From the NCBI RefSeq assembly GCF_035083965.1, contig NC_089727.1:16754769-16818768 (forward strand): a stretch of 64,000 nt of DNA, written 5' to 3'. The stretch is from Branchiostoma lanceolatum. Its lineage: Eukaryota > Chordata > Leptocardii > Amphioxiformes > Branchiostomatidae. Both the position numbers and the translations under genes were made by a program. Below the pieces are notes generated by a model. It was given only the letters and a program-made list of their open reading frames with translations, was not told the origin of the DNA and ran no database searches. Of this stretch, positions 1 through 11,482 are shown in pieces; within the stretch, counting starts at the first letter, position 1; each line of letters starts with the position of its first letter.

Positions 1-492
1 GGCTATTCTTATGGCCGATGTCATGTAGGTGAGAATTGAAGTTCAATCCATAAAACACGCAATCATACTGCACCCTGGGGTCTGTCGGTCAGGAAACAAC
101 TACAGCCGTAAACTTGCCTGTTTCCTCTGGTATTTGAAGTGAAAATTAGCGACGATGTGGCAAATGTTTGTTATTCAAAGAAGGGAAACATGGTGTTTTT
201 TACAGTGCTGATTTCCCACAAAAGATAAGCGCAAGACCGCAGTCATCATATCTCTAACTACGTCTAAGGCCCCGAAGTGTCCTTGCAGAAATCGTCCTTT
301 TTTGACGAAATGTTCGACTCTAAATCGTGAAGATTTCTCTGTTGTATTGTACAACTTTAATGATATATGATTAGAAAACCCTGCATCCATAGTAATATGT
401 TGATATCAGTTCACAAGGTCAAGAATCATTGCAAAGTCTTGCTGCGCAACTGAAAATTCTGCGTTAGAAATTCAAAACTGAGCTACACTTAC

Positions 493-768
493 CATATATT
501 CCATGTTAGAAGCTATGGGCTTGGCATCCCTCCGTAGCTCGTTGTGCTTGTCCACTATCATACGGAGTTCCTCTCGAGTGAGTTCGGGCGCAGCTCGCCT
601 TGTCACCCGTCGAGAATCGTCGTGATCTGAGCCATGGCCAAATGCAACAGGGCCTGACGTCCTTTGTGACATTGCCTGGCTCGGGATTTGGACGACGCCC
701 TGAGACTCACTGTTAGATATCAGAAGCAGTGTCACCAAAGCAGCGAAAAGTCTTGCAACAGATGACAT
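493..768 (-). CDS. CAP/CRISP-family secreted protein, first coding exon (partial)
   Basis: This exon encodes about 92 residues and stops at a good splice donor (GTAAGT, next to the ATG codon ending at 493), so the rest of the gene lies beyond the left edge. Residues 1-22 form a hydrophobic signal peptide. A Ser/Gln-rich linker follows, with two dibasic RR sites that could be processing points. The end of the exon reads LTREELRMIVDKHNELRR and then ASNMEYM, the usual beginning of the CAP (SCP/TAPS/CRISP) fold. The catalytic-like His/Glu cleft and any C-terminal domain cannot be seen. CAP proteins are extracellular; their activity varies widely, so no function is assigned. Positions 1-492 would be intron 1, with nothing else recognisable there. 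Confidence 0.85.
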
Positions 769-1228
769 TGTCTACGACAGCTACAAGTTGAGCGGATCAC
801 TCGTGGAGGACGGCTTTTGTTGTGGTGTCCCGGTCTGGGTACGACACCGGAAATGACGAAGTTTCGGCAGAATGCTTGTAGGCGTGTCTCTTTCAAAGAA
901 CCCGGTCGGAGGTCATAAAAATTCATTGCCATGGCAACAGCCCAAACAATGTGAATCAGCAGACGTAATACTACTAATAGAGTGGATGTGAGTTACTGAA
1001 TGACGTCAGTTGACATGGTACCAAGGATTACAAGTGAAGGAATGTTTTAGCTGTCGAGTCAGACGTCTTTTCGTCGAGCCCTTTCTGAAATATCAAGTTT
1101 GATACGCTAAACATTCGTATCATGCTAATGATATAAAGAGCTGAGTGACGAATTAAAGGGGATAGAAATACGACAGAAACATTAAGAAGCTAACGCGTAA
1201 CTACTGTACTCTGAGCTTAGTCTCTAAC

Positions 1229-3579
1229 TACCAAAGACCAAAACGACAATTCGAGACAGCTTCCTTAACTCATTTCTAACCGCTACGAGGCATGATTCCA
1301 AACGCTCTGAGGCATAATTCCAACCGCTCCGAGGCTTGATTCCAACAGCTCCGAGGCATTTCCTTACGCGCTGCGACAGTTTCCTTACGCGCTGCGACAG
1401 TTTCCTTACGCGCTGCGACTGAAATTTCCTTGCGCACTGCGACACAGTTTCCTTACGCGCTGCGACAGTTTCCTTACGCGCTGCGACAATTTCCTTACGC
1501 GCTGCGACAATTTCCTTACGCGCTGCGACTGAAATTTCCTTGCGCGCTGCGACACAGCGAAGACCCTTGCCCCCCACGCTCATACAGTGGACGATCCCAG
1601 GTGGGTCAGGGGTCACTACACCATTGGTGTTGTGAATGTGAACTGCGTCCTTCCCTAAAAGTACTGTATCAGGGTATTTTTTCATACAGGTAACATTACG
1701 ATGACGCGTTTAATGGTGCGCTACCATGGTGTTACGTGACCGTTCGACGTCACCGTGTGTCATATGTATTTACTGTTGCTACAACCGTGACAGTAATACG
1801 GACGGAACCGGCTTGGCTCTTTGTTTAAATTATGATATTAAAGTTCAAGAGACCCCAAACTTGACACTGTCAGTAGTACAGACTATTTATATAGATATAT
1901 CATATGAGTAGACGGTGTACTTGACGGGATCAGCAAGGGGGCATCCTTCTCGTACTTGCTAGCTCTTCTTTTATACATTGTGTATGGATTTTGTTTCTCT
2001 GTTATTTCAGATCCTCGACCTGAAATAAACTGACCTGTCTCGCAGGATAATCCTACCATGACAGAAGGTCAAGTTGGTCACGGTTTTTAGTCCTTTCAGC
2101 ATATCGCATGAGCTAGTGATGAAAGGTCATACATGGACAACAGACTACTAGTAACAGATTGCTCCTCTAGAGGTATAAGTATTGACTAATCCCGTTTGGA
2201 CATGATAGCATTTCCATAACATTACATTTTATTCATGGCCAGGGCTATTGACAGGATGTCCCTGTGAACAAGACTTTTGCATTATCGTTATGTTTTTGTC
2301 AATAAGAATTATTTGGCCACTATTAATATGATGTCCACGATCCTATCAGCCCTACCCTAACCCATTATATACAACCAGAACCATGAGTATGATCTTGTCA
2401 CATGGGGCAAGAAATAAGTAAACTTATTAGGGTGCTTCAAGTTTATTTGAACGGTGACATTACGATGACGCGTGACCTTTCGACATCTACGTTAAATCGC
2501 CGTGTGTTACACTTATAATCATCATCTCCAACTCCAAGCAGAGGTTTCGGTCTAGTAAGTAACGTTAGGAGTGTCCGGGATTTGTGACGTTCTCTCCCTT
2601 AACGTTAAAAATCCCGGACACTCATATAATCTACTCGACCGAAACCTCTGCTTTGAGAATATTACTGCGGTAACGAGGTCTCTATTCAACCGCCTTGGTT
2701 ACAGATATAGTTCATTTGCTGTGAGTAGTGAGTAGGCGTTGCACTTGGGATCGGAGGGGGCATAGTACCTCTAGGTCTACGAACTTTAAAATTTGGTTAC
2801 GTTCAGATGGTACGTTGGACTACTTAATTCTGATATGCTGTAGTTCTTTTCCTCTTACTATGTTTAAATGTGCATATTACACAACATTGTTTTGTGGTGA
2901 AAGCGTGTGTGTGGGGGGGGGGGGCTCTCAACGACAGGCAGATTTCTGGCGAGGTCAATGCCCACTATATATATTAAAGTTGGTCTTTCCCAAAGCGCCA
3001 TTTCACGCCGATCTACTGGCACGCGAGGGGAAAGAGAAGGAATATTTTACGCCCATTGTCCGTCAATTGTTATCAATGGCAATCATGGCTTCCTTTTAGT
3101 TTGTAGCAAGTGATTTAGAGATGGTGAGAGTCAGAACGAAGCACTGACACGATCTGACTGGCTGTTCACATTCACAACACAATGGTGTAGTGACCCCTGA
3201 CCCACCTGGGATCGTCCACTGTATGAGCGTGGGGGGCAAGGGTCTTCGCTGTGTCGCAGCGCGTAAGGAAACTGTGTCGCAGCGCGCAAGGAAATTTCAG
3301 TCGCAGCGCGTAAGGAAATTGTCGCAGCGCGTAAGGAAATTGTCGCAGCGCGTAAGGAAACTGTCGCAGCGCGTAAGGAAACTCTGTCGCAGCGCGCAAG
3401 GAAATTTCAGTCGCAGCGCGTAGAAAAAATGTCGCAGCGCGTAAGGAAATGCCTCGGAGCGGTTGGAATCATGCCTCGGAGCGGTTGGAATTATGCCTCG
3501 GAGCGTTTGGAATCATGCCTCGTAGCGGTTAGAAATGAGTTAAGGAAGCTGTCTCGAATTGTCGTTTTGGTCTTTGGTA
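1229..3579. mobile_element. Foldback-like element with about 415-bp inverted arms built of tandem repeats
   Basis: The arm at 1229-1643 is an inverted copy of 3164-3579. Each arm runs from a unique tip (TACCAAAGACC), through 3-4 copies of a roughly 21-bp unit (GAGGCATGATTCCAACCGCT), then about nine copies of a 20-bp unit (TTTCCTTACGCGCTGCGACA), to a unique inner part. The inner 1.5 kb holds a small hairpin (2537-2652) and no transposase-like ORF. Long inverted repeats made of subrepeats are the hallmark of foldback elements. CTAAC occurs next to both tips and may be its target duplication. The long open frames across the arms come from the repeats, not from genes. Confidence 0.75.
2537..2652. 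repeat. Short inverted-repeat element inside the foldback spacer
   Basis: AGCAGAGGTTTCGGT at the left end is inverted as ACCGAAACCTCTGCT at the right end. An inner pair, GAGTGTCCGGGATTT and AAATCCCGGACACTC, continues the hairpin. This looks like a small MITE nested in the foldback element. Confidence 0.6.
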
Positions 3580-3947
3580 TTTACCCTAACAGACTAACCG
3601 CGCCGGCTATAAGGAGAACATTTGCCGGGGGACTTTGGCCATGGAGCATATTTGACCCTCTCTCCGTAGCCGACTCCCTTCATACAATTGACTCTATTTG
3701 GCCAATTTCTACCATTTCCCCATCAGCGACCCGCGGAGGCTGGTAGAGCCTACTCTGAGCTGACGATAGGTGGCGGATGCCTTCTGAAAACTTCTCACCA
3801 GCTCTATTCGTCTTGTCGACTTGCGTAGCTCTATGTATCCATGTCTGTGTTCAAGCGTATTCTATTGTCATAGAAATAAAGGAAGACTACAGAAGTAACA
3901 CTTTTTGCTTTTCTCTTCAATAGAAAAAGCCAAAATGAAGTCAATCA

Positions 3948-4163
3948 TAAGGCCGCACCATTTCCATTTTATTTAAATGCTAGGTTGGAAAATCAACAGG
4001 AAAACAGAATCTCAGAGGAAAGTTTGTACTTTGGTGCACACAATTTCAGGGAGTGAACAGGGTCAGGTGCAAGTTTTCACCCCAGTCATCTGTTTTCATG
4101 ATTTTTTTTTGCTAAAATTAAAAACAAAATCCGTTAACCAAGAAATTAAATTAGTGTGGCCTA
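3948..4163 (+). repeat. MITE, TAAGGCCACACC family, copy 1
   Basis: Terminal inverted repeats TAAGGCCRCACCATTT and its reverse complement bound about 215 bp. The interior matches 36069-36308 (inverted) and 37509-37737 closely, including a stretch on GTACTTTGGTGCACACAATT. Confidence 0.75.
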
Positions 4164-4533
4164 AGGACAGGAAAAATACAACTTCAAAACAACTTTTTTT
4201 CTATCAGTTCTACCATTATGCATTCTATTGTTCTTTTTTCTTGGGTAGAGGGTAAAATATCAAATTTTATCTGGTGTTGGAAAAGATGTAACGCCCATCT
4301 CAGACCTAGAAAAATAACACACGCCAGACTTTCTCGCGGATCGTCTGGTGAGTGTGATAGGACCTGAGATATTTCACTTGATTGACAGGTACGAGGTACG
4401 TAATTATTGGTTTGGTGTTTATCGGTAGGTGAGAGATTCTTATCGGTGAAATGTAATCCGACAAAAGACACTTGTCGGAACTTTCCGTCGGCATCTTTTG
4501 TGAACACATGTCTGTACTGATGAAACACTATCA

Positions 4534-4911
4534 CTTGTGATGCCTGCTTTCAAATATCTTGGTGAACTTTGGTGTTATACCGGTTATTGGACGCATCCCG
4601 CAACTTAGGCCCCCCTCTCACTGGACCCGCGGCACGCTGGCGGCGTCACTGCGTCCTGAACTGGATTTGTGTTACCCTTGACTTTATAAATCATTTTAAA
4701 CGTACATGTATGACCAAAAAGATAACAAAACACACAAAGCTTTAAAAGATTCGTTTTTTCTCGATTAAATTGGTTGAGTGCTTTGATCGACCGAAGCGAC
4801 GCCGCCAGCGTGCCGCGGGTCCAGTGAGAGGGGGGCCTAAGTTGCGGGATGCGTCGAATAACCGGTATAACACCAAAGTTTACCAAGATATTTGAAAGCA
4901 GGCATCACAAG
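4534..4911. repeat. Long-TIR palindromic MITE
   Basis: The left arm (4534-4648, beginning CTTGTGATGCCTGC) is the inverted copy of the right arm (about 4797-4911). The middle (TTGACTTTATAA ... AACAAAACACACAAAGC) and the inner arm parts recur at 27299-27535, so this is a family. Confidence 0.75.
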
Positions 4912-5008
4912 AGTGCTCTTGTGTTACAAACTGTAATAATTTTGGTATCTGCTTATAGCACACATATTATGTAAACAATAACAGAACTATGAGATTCACC
5001 ACAGCAGC

Positions 5009-5014
5009 TTTAAT
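5009..5014 (-). terminator. Candidate polyadenylation signal of the vWA gene
   Basis: ATTAAA on the minus strand, about 480 nt past the stop codon at 5496. It is the best of the few candidates. No gene is seen between 3.76 and 5.0 kb. Confidence 0.4.
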
Positions 5015-5495
5015 GCATTTTTAAACCATGACAGAACGGATGAAAACTCTGAACATATACACACAAAAGTGATAACAGATAAAACAATTATCTGACAAAA
5101 TTACAAACATAGCAACATCATGGATTTCGTACGTAATCCGCCACTATCATTTACCAACAAAAAGATTGGCAAAGCGGTTCCAAAAATCTGATTATGTAAA
5201 TTTCCTCGTTTAAGGCAGGTGAATGATTGCAACGTGACAGATTGCTATAGAAAATCTATAATAGAAGGATAAAAAAATACTAAATCCCCCCCCCCCTTCC
5301 TTTGTAAGAAAGACGTTGGCAAACTTCTGGCAGCTGAATGCAATAGTGGAGAAAGTATAAAAGAAAAATACAACATGGATATATTGTCAGAGATGAAACT
5401 AGCACGGACAAGCTGTACTAATCTCTCCCCAGTATAGCAGCAACCTGTAGATAGATTTTAGCCTAACGGTAACGGAATTATGAGCACGTGTTCTC

Positions 5496-8400
5496 TCATG
5501 GGAAATCCATATCGTCATACGGAGCGCGCCCTCGGCCTCTACCGTTGTGTCGCCCCCTTTCGCCGCCTCGCCCCCCGCGACCGTTTCCACGACGTCGGCC
5601 CCAGGACTGAAACTCCGGATCCGCTGTTGCTTCTTCTTCTGAACTCTCGTCGCCATCCGAACTTTCGTCTTCTTCCGAACTCTCCTCCGAACTCTCCTCC
5701 GAACTCTCCTCCGACTCCGAACTCTCCTCCTCCTCCGAACTCTCCTCCTCCGAAGAACTATCCTCCTCCGAAGAACTTTCCTCTTCCGAACTCTCCTCTT
5801 CTTCCGAACTCTCGTCCTCCTCCTCCGAACTCGCGTATTCCTCCGAACTCTCGTCGTCTTCTTCTTCTTCCATAAAAGTGTCTTCAACTTCGAAATCCTC
5901 CTCGTCTTCATTTTCTCCTTCCTCTCCGACTTCTCCTAGACGCAGGGAGAGAGCAAGAGGAGCAACCGGCCCAAGCTCGGCACTACCCGGGACTGGGATT
6001 GGTTGGAGGATCTGGTAGTCATGACGACGTTGTGCCAGAGGTGCCCGGATGTTGCTGGACCTCAGAAGAACCCGACTGTCTGGAGGAAGCCTGCTGATTG
6101 GAGCGATGGGGCGTGACGGTTGGCGAACGACGGTGACGTCAGGTCGGATCTCCTCGACTGGTCGGATCGCGCTAACGTCGAGGTCAGCTGGCTTACCTGC
6201 AATAGGCAAATCAAAAATAGAAATTTGTAAAGGAAAAACGTTGCAGGTTACTGAAGCCATCTTTACAAACATGGTATGGACGGTCGTGGCGTTTTCTGGT
6301 GACGAATCATTTACATGTAGATGCTCTCTAAGCTGAGGTGTTCTGGAAGCCATATGACCTTTTTCTCATATGTTTCGTTTTCCTTCCGCCTTCCCAACCG
6401 GGAAAGAAAATTGGGCATATGAGAAAAAAGCTAAGGTCCCAATCTTTCCAAGCAACCTCTGCTTGGAGAGTACTTTTAGACACACAAGAACCAACACGAC
6501 ATCCGGAACACTTTATGATAATCAAAATCCGACATTACACGGAGGGTACCGAAAATTACCGAAGACGTACCGAACTTTGCGCGAAGAAACACGACGGCGT
6601 CGTCGATGACTCGGGACATGGCCGTGAAGCTGTCGGAGTAGAAGAGGTGCTCGGGGACGGGCTCGGAGACAATGTCGTGCAGCTCCTGCTCGTTCACGGA
6701 GGAGCCGACGGCGAAGGCGAAAATCTCACAGCCTGGACCTGAAAAGAACAAAAAGCCAATATTTGTAAATACACAGGATTTCTGAAGCACCGAGAACTGG
6801 AAGAGAAAACTGACGTCTGGCAACTGCGTCAGCAGTAAGCTAGACTCTACCAGCCTCTGCGGGTCGCTGGGAAAATAGTAGAAATTGGCCAAATAGAGTC
6901 AACTGTATGAAAGGGGTCGGCTATGGAGATAGGGTCCAATATTGCAACCCTAGTAACCCTAACTGCGGATAGGAATGTTATCCTCCATGGCCAAAGTCCC
7001 CAGGCAAATGTTCTCTCTATAGCCGACGCGGTTAGTCTGGTAGAGACTAGCAGTAAGCCTGGGTACCATTATATTATACTACCGGGGCTCCTACACTCGC
7101 TACCCTAAAAACGCGAGTGTAGGAGCTTCGGTAGTAATAGGATGGCACCCAAACTAACTGCGCCACTGACGTTCATTTACGTCTGAAACGTCTGACTGTT
7201 TCCAAAATGTATCCATTTCCTTTATTAAATTTTGCATTGTGTATCTCATTAACGTTACCTGGATGTCAAAACTACATTTATCTATTTATTTTGATTTGCC
7301 ACATTTTGTGGAAGGATTGACATAACAAGTGAACTATCACATTTTCAAGATGTCATCCCAGACCGGACTGTAAGATTTGGATCATCGCACACCGGGGCAT
7401 GCCCCTTCTCTTTTTCGAAAGGTGTGGTGGGTTCTTCAACGTGCGCGGGGTGTGGCTCTCCCCAAACACGGGACCTCCATTTAACGTCCTATCCGAGGGA
7501 CGTCCCTAACCCTAGATGAGCTAGGTACTCATTTACACTTGAGTGAAGTGAGGAAAGTCGTGTTAAGTGCCTTTCCTAAGGGCACAACGTCGGGGCGCAA
7601 GTTCGGACATGTCTCTGGGCACAACCCGGGATTAGATCCCGGGTCCCATTCAGTTTGACAGCCGCCCGCTCTACACTTGCGCCACATGACGCCACCATTT
7701 ATATTGATACATTTAATGTGACCTTGCACTACTAACCGTTGACAGAGTCCTTCAGTCCGTCGGCGGCAGGTACGGGGCTCCCTCCCGTGTTGGACTTCCC
7801 GTCCGTGATGAGGAAGAGTATCTTGGCGGCGGCAGGCCTGGATCCCGCCGTGGACACGAACACGTCATCCTTGGCCATGTTCAGGGCGACGGCGGTAGCC
7901 GTGGAACCACCTGTAGGAAGAATGGAAGGTTATTTTGCTAGCAGCTAAGGACACTGGGTTAAACATTCGGGCAGCAGAGGCTAGGGCAAAGGACAGGATT
8001 TCTTGGAGGATCCACCTGGAAAGCAAGGGGCCAGTTTCTGGCCTGTGCACGTAGGCAGGTAGGCAACCTGGCATATCAACAGTGCTGATTTTAGAAAAGT
8101 ATTATTGAGGATTAAAGTAAGTTTAACTCAGAAAACAATTGAGGTTTTGTATCTTTAATCGACGTTCTGACTTTCACAACATATGTCACGTGTCCATATC
8201 GTCACGTATTCAAAGTAATGGATCAGTTTTCCTGAAGAAGATCGCATTGGATAGAATATATATATCTACGCGGTTATCTCATAACAGAGGGGGATGTCCC
8301 TGTGGTGTAGTGGTCTGCGCTTCTGTTGAGTCATACCAAAGACGTTAAAAATGGTACATACTTCTGAAACAGTATGGAAGTTAAACACACTCCACTACCA

Positions 8401-10836
8401 GTGGCCTAGCCCCCTGCTGCAGTGATTGCACCACAGTGTGGCCCAGGGCTATGAAACGGGGATGGGCACCGCCCTATACACCTTTAACAAACTATCTCAA
8501 TATAGAAAACATTTTTCGTTTCACTGACTTTCGTAGGCGATATCCCCGATGGCGGAGACCACGGCTGCCCGGCTGGTGTGGGCGCTGAAGTCGAACTCCA
8601 CGCGTGTCTTGCCCACGTCTGAGAACGACATGCCCGCCACCCGAGTATTCGCGGGGTCGATCGGAGCGGGGAAGATTTCAAGCAGGTTCTGCAAAATAAC
8701 GTCACGACAGACATCAGCATATCATTAATAATAATAATAATGATGATAATGATAAATAGTTTATTGGTCCGAAACTACCCGTGCAATGGCAGCCAGTGCT
8801 GAATTGCTGCTAGGTTGACAATCACATAATATAAAATAATACACAAGATACATATACGCTCCACACTTGCACTTTGTGGAACTGTCACAAGGGTCTGGGC
8901 GGCTGCCATTCGGCGCCAGCAGGTGGCCTCAATAGGACCTTCCCCAACCGAAGTCAGGTGCCCATTCACACCTGGGTTAAGTAAGGAAATTCGTGTCAAG
9001 TGCCTTTCCCAAGGGCACAACATCTGGGCATACCGGTGGTTTCGAACCCGGGATCTCTCGGTTCTGGGCGACACAACCGATCGATTGCGCCACACGATGC
9101 CACGTTGGTTGCTACCTTGTATCGTGAGAAATATAGCCTCCACCAGGCCTTCCTGCGGGGTCGGCAATGGACTGTAGCCTCTACCAGGCTCCAGAGATGG
9201 TTGGAAAGGGCAGACTTTGGCCAAATAGACAGATAACATGCCAGAGGAGTCAACCGGCTCTAAGAGTACAGTTCGGTACTCCTGTACTCATAGAGCCAGC
9301 TAACTCCTCGAGCATGTTATTTGTCTATTTGACCTACTCTATCCAGTGACTCCAGTTACCTCTAGGGCCTGGTAGAGGCTATATATGTATTGTCTTGTCG
9401 CAATTTTTAATAAAGAATAAAGAGGCTATATGGACAGTAGAATTCGGCAAAAAAGGGTGATTAATTGGCCAGGAGAGCTAGTCCTCGGGAAAAATATCAT
9501 CTCCCCATCGAAATCCAATCCCTATGGTGGCCAAACTCCCCGGTTAAATTACTCTCCTTATATCCAGCGTAATTTGTCTGGTAACGACTATTCTAAAAAC
9601 CTCCTTGTCAAAACACTAGCCTTTATCATCGATATCTAGGTATGCTACCTGAACATCTTCCTTTGCCTGATCGAAGTTTGCCGGTTTAACGCTGCCGCTC
9701 TTGTCGAAGACGAAGACCATGTCGATGACGGAGGGCTCCTCGTCGTCCGCTGCCTGGAACCCCCGACGGCCGACCTTGTTCAGAAAACCTCTCTCTAAGG
9801 CGGTCAGAGTCTGTTCCCGTGTAGGAGTGCCACCTAGCGGTATCAATACGAATAGCAACCGTTAAACAGGGATGACAAAGACTGGTGGTACTTTTTAGTG
9901 TCACGGTAGTATTCTGTGGATAACGTTCTATTGGAACTTTACCTGTGGTAATAGCAGGCTTGTAATCAATAGATAGAGACAAGATTAAGACTCCGTGAAT
10001 GGTCTATTAATGAAATAGCCCTGATAGAAAACGTCATAATGGAGTGACGTCACTCACATTGCTGTTTCTCCTCCCGGAGTGCCGGGCAGCACCGGTCATG
10101 TTCCAGCATATTCTGCACCACCTGTCTGGTCCGGTACACCGTACTGCACCCAAATATGGACTTCTTGGGACTCCAAGTACTCCACTCCGACACCTGCAAG
10201 TCAACCGTACAGAATGCACAACAATATGTTTATAACTAAAAAATAAAACATTTCGTAGTTTTGCTACACGAATTCGAAGGGCATTGAATTAATTTTGTTT
10301 CCAACACGATGAACGAATCTTCAAACTGAATATAACGCTATAGATGAAGGAAGGAAGGAAGGAAGGAAGGAAGGAAGGAAGGAAGGAAGGAAGGAAGGAA
10401 GGAAGGAAGGAAGGAAGGAAGGAAGGAAGGAAGGAAGGAAGGAAGGAAGGAAGGAAGGAAGGAAGGAAGGAAGGATAAACGGACGGACGAACGGACGAAT
10501 GGATGGATGGATAGATGGATGAATGAATGAATGAATGAATGAATGAATGAATGAATGAAGAAACAAAGGAACGAACGAAGGATGTAATGAATGTAGCATC
10601 AGTCTACTCACCCTGCACAAGCTCCTGAGGAAGTCTGTACAGACGCCGTGATCGACGGGAGGCCGGAGGATGGGTCCATCAGGAGGTCTCCTTATCCCCG
10701 AGGTGTCCTCCAGGCCGTGGTGCAGGTTCAGGAAACCCGAGGTCCGGGGACCCTGGGGCGGGGCAGGGCCCTGGGGTCTGGCGACCGAGGCTACCACCAG
10801 GGCAAGTGTCGCCAACACGACAGATAGGCTAGGCAT
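5496..10836 (-). CDS. Secreted vWA-domain protein with TSP1-like module, Ser/Glu-rich tail and RG tail
   Basis: Coding exons, minus strand: 10612-10836, 10058-10193, 9649-9833, 8529-8688, 7737-7910, 6571-6738, 5496-6196. They total 1749 nt and 582 residues, with all phases matching. Residues 1-19 are a signal peptide. Exon 2 carries a WSTWS motif and cysteines like a thrombospondin type 1 repeat. The vWA domain starts near residue 156, with the MIDAS motif DKSGS (D164, S166, S168), a candidate T239, and D272 in LITDGKSN. Residues about 437-538 are almost only Glu, Asp and Ser, with many S-x-E sites, and 549-573 are Arg/Gly-rich. vWA domains bind protein ligands through a metal ion; the ligand here is unknown. 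The start is supported by the signal peptide and an upstream noncoding exon. The exact family name is not recognised. Confidence 0.85.
5645..5880. repeat. Coding tandem repeat (CTCCTCCGAA-type units)
   Basis: Repeats of about 12 nt, reading GAACTCTCCTCC on the plus strand, encode the ESSEEE blocks of the vWA protein. Open frames on the opposite strand and in other frames here are by-products of the repeat. Confidence 0.8.
6841..7049 (-). repeat. MITE, TAGNCTCTACCAG family
   Basis: Ends TAGACTCTACCAG and CTGGTAGAGACTA are flanked by a perfect 9-bp duplication GCAGTAAGC (6832-6840 and 7050-7058). It lies in an intron of the vWA gene. Confidence 0.85.
7275..7697 (-). mobile_element. tRNA-derived SINE
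   Basis: On the minus strand the head has an A-box-like TGGCGCAAGTGTAGAGC and a GGGATCTAATCCCGG near the B-box position. The body contains GTTGTGCCCTTAGGAAAGGC, and the tail is A-rich. Body parts recur at 8728-9104, 17536-17745, 19330-19615, 48826-49208 and 61640-61885. Confidence 0.7.
8290..8485 (+). mobile_element. tRNA-derived SINE
   Basis: The start, CCCTGTGGTGTAGTGGTCTG, resembles a tRNA A-box region. The rest has no coding potential. It lies in an intron of the vWA gene. Confidence 0.55.
8728..9104 (-). mobile_element. tRNA-derived SINE with AATAAT-type tail
   Basis: On the minus strand the head TGTGGCGCAATCGATCGG is followed by a B-box-like GGGTTCGAAACC, then the shared body (TGCCCTTGGGAAAGGCAC). 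It ends in an ATT/ATC-rich microsatellite tail at 8728-8757. A close copy is at 48826-49208. Confidence 0.75.
9175..9381. repeat. Palindromic element with TAGCCTCTACCAGGC ends
   Basis: It starts TAGCCTCTACCAGGCTCC and ends GGGCCTGGTAGAGGCTA, with an inner inverted pair around CAGATAACATGC and GCATGTTATTTG. The same left half occurs at 61454. Confidence 0.65.
10345..10560. repeat. Microsatellite (GGAA)n followed by (GGAC/GATG/AATG)n
   Basis: About 130 bp of GGAA repeats, then a mixed tetranucleotide run, in intron 1 of the vWA gene just past the exon 1 donor. A long open frame through it is an artefact of the repeat. Confidence 0.95.
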
Positions 10837-11160
10837 GTTGATTCCTTAATGAGAGAAGTACAGTCTGTGTGAATACATCATATATGCAAATAAAACAGGT
10901 TATGCATACAATTAATTTGAATTAACACACAAATATCTCTCTTTTAAGGAAAAATGATGAAAAACGTCCATTTTCTGCGGGCTTAAATTTCTTTTTCGGA
11001 TACTACAAGCTTCCTGCTGTAACAAATCTGGCTCGCCACTCGCAGGCCCTAATGAGATCTCTGAACACAATAAAATATCAAAATAGTAATACGATGAAAT
11101 ATCACAATAGTAATGAAGTAGTTTCCGCTAAAAAGTAACAGTTAAAATTGTTCAACTCAC

Positions 11161-11203
11161 TTTGTCGCAAACGTCCGTCCTCTGCTGCAGAAAATCTTGT
11201 TTT
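11161..11203 (-). other. 5' UTR exon of the vWA gene
   Basis: A donor site (GTGAGT at 11160, minus strand) follows AACGTTTGCGACAAA-like sequence, and a TATA box lies the right distance upstream. The first base is estimated from the TATA box. The intron would run to just before the coding exon ending at 10836. Confidence 0.6.
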
Positions 11204-11227
11204 GACCGTTCCCCGATTCTGCGATCT

Positions 11228-11235
11228 CTTTTATA
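11228..11235 (-). promoter_or_regulatory. TATA box of the vWA gene
   Basis: TATAAAAG on the minus strand, about 25-30 nt before the inferred first exon. A strong TATA box fits a gene with regulated, tissue-limited expression. Confidence 0.65.
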
Positions 11236-11446
11236 CCCCTGTGTACGGCGTACACAACAGGAAATGAGGTCCCAGATCAAGACCGGAAGTACGGAAGGCA
11301 AACCAAGAAACTGCTTTGGCAGCGCGGATCACTCGTTACCCGTCATCATTCTGAGAAGTCATAATCAAAGAACGTCATTATCATACGATAAGTTTGGGTA
11401 GATTTCCGTGCTTTTAAAGGGATACTTTGTTGTTTTATTGTTAATA

Positions 11447-11482
11447 AAAGCAAGGAGGTTACATATATTATAACCTCCTTGG
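11447..11482. repeat. Short AAGGAGGTT...AACCTCCTT hairpin
   Basis: GCAAGGAGGTTA and TAACCTCCTTGGC form a hairpin. Similar short hairpins occur at 14862-14918, 32872-32901 and, with a changed core, 38980-39017. From 11.48 to 11.88 kb nothing else is recognised. Confidence 0.6.

Larger units (their letters stand above)
1218..3752. repeat. MITE of the TAGNCTCTACCAG family, split by a foldback-like insertion
   Basis: The left end starts TAGTCTCTAAC at 1218 and the right end finishes GGTAGAGCCTA at 3752. The 9-bp direct repeat CTCTGAGCT flanks both ends (1209-1217 and 3753-3761), which marks one insertion event. The body resumes at about 3585 with sequence matching intact copies at 6841, 25380, 29210 and 57825. 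Everything from about 1229 to 3579 is a later insertion. Confidence 0.8.

Noticed and set aside
1224-3746. Several 75-150-codon frames with repeated QFPYALR or AARKE words
   Set aside because: They are read-through of the 20-bp tandem repeats in the foldback arms.
5399-5911. Arg-rich minus-strand frame and Pro/Ser/Asn-rich plus-strand frame over the acidic repeat
   Set aside because: Alternative frames of the 12-nt repeat that encodes the Ser/Glu tail of the vWA protein; only that frame joins to upstream exons in phase.
10321-10836. A 171-codon frame continuing past exon 1 of the vWA gene into LPSFLPSFLPS repeats
   Set aside because: Exon 1 ends at the GTGAGT donor at 10611; the rest is the (GGAA)n microsatellite in the intron.
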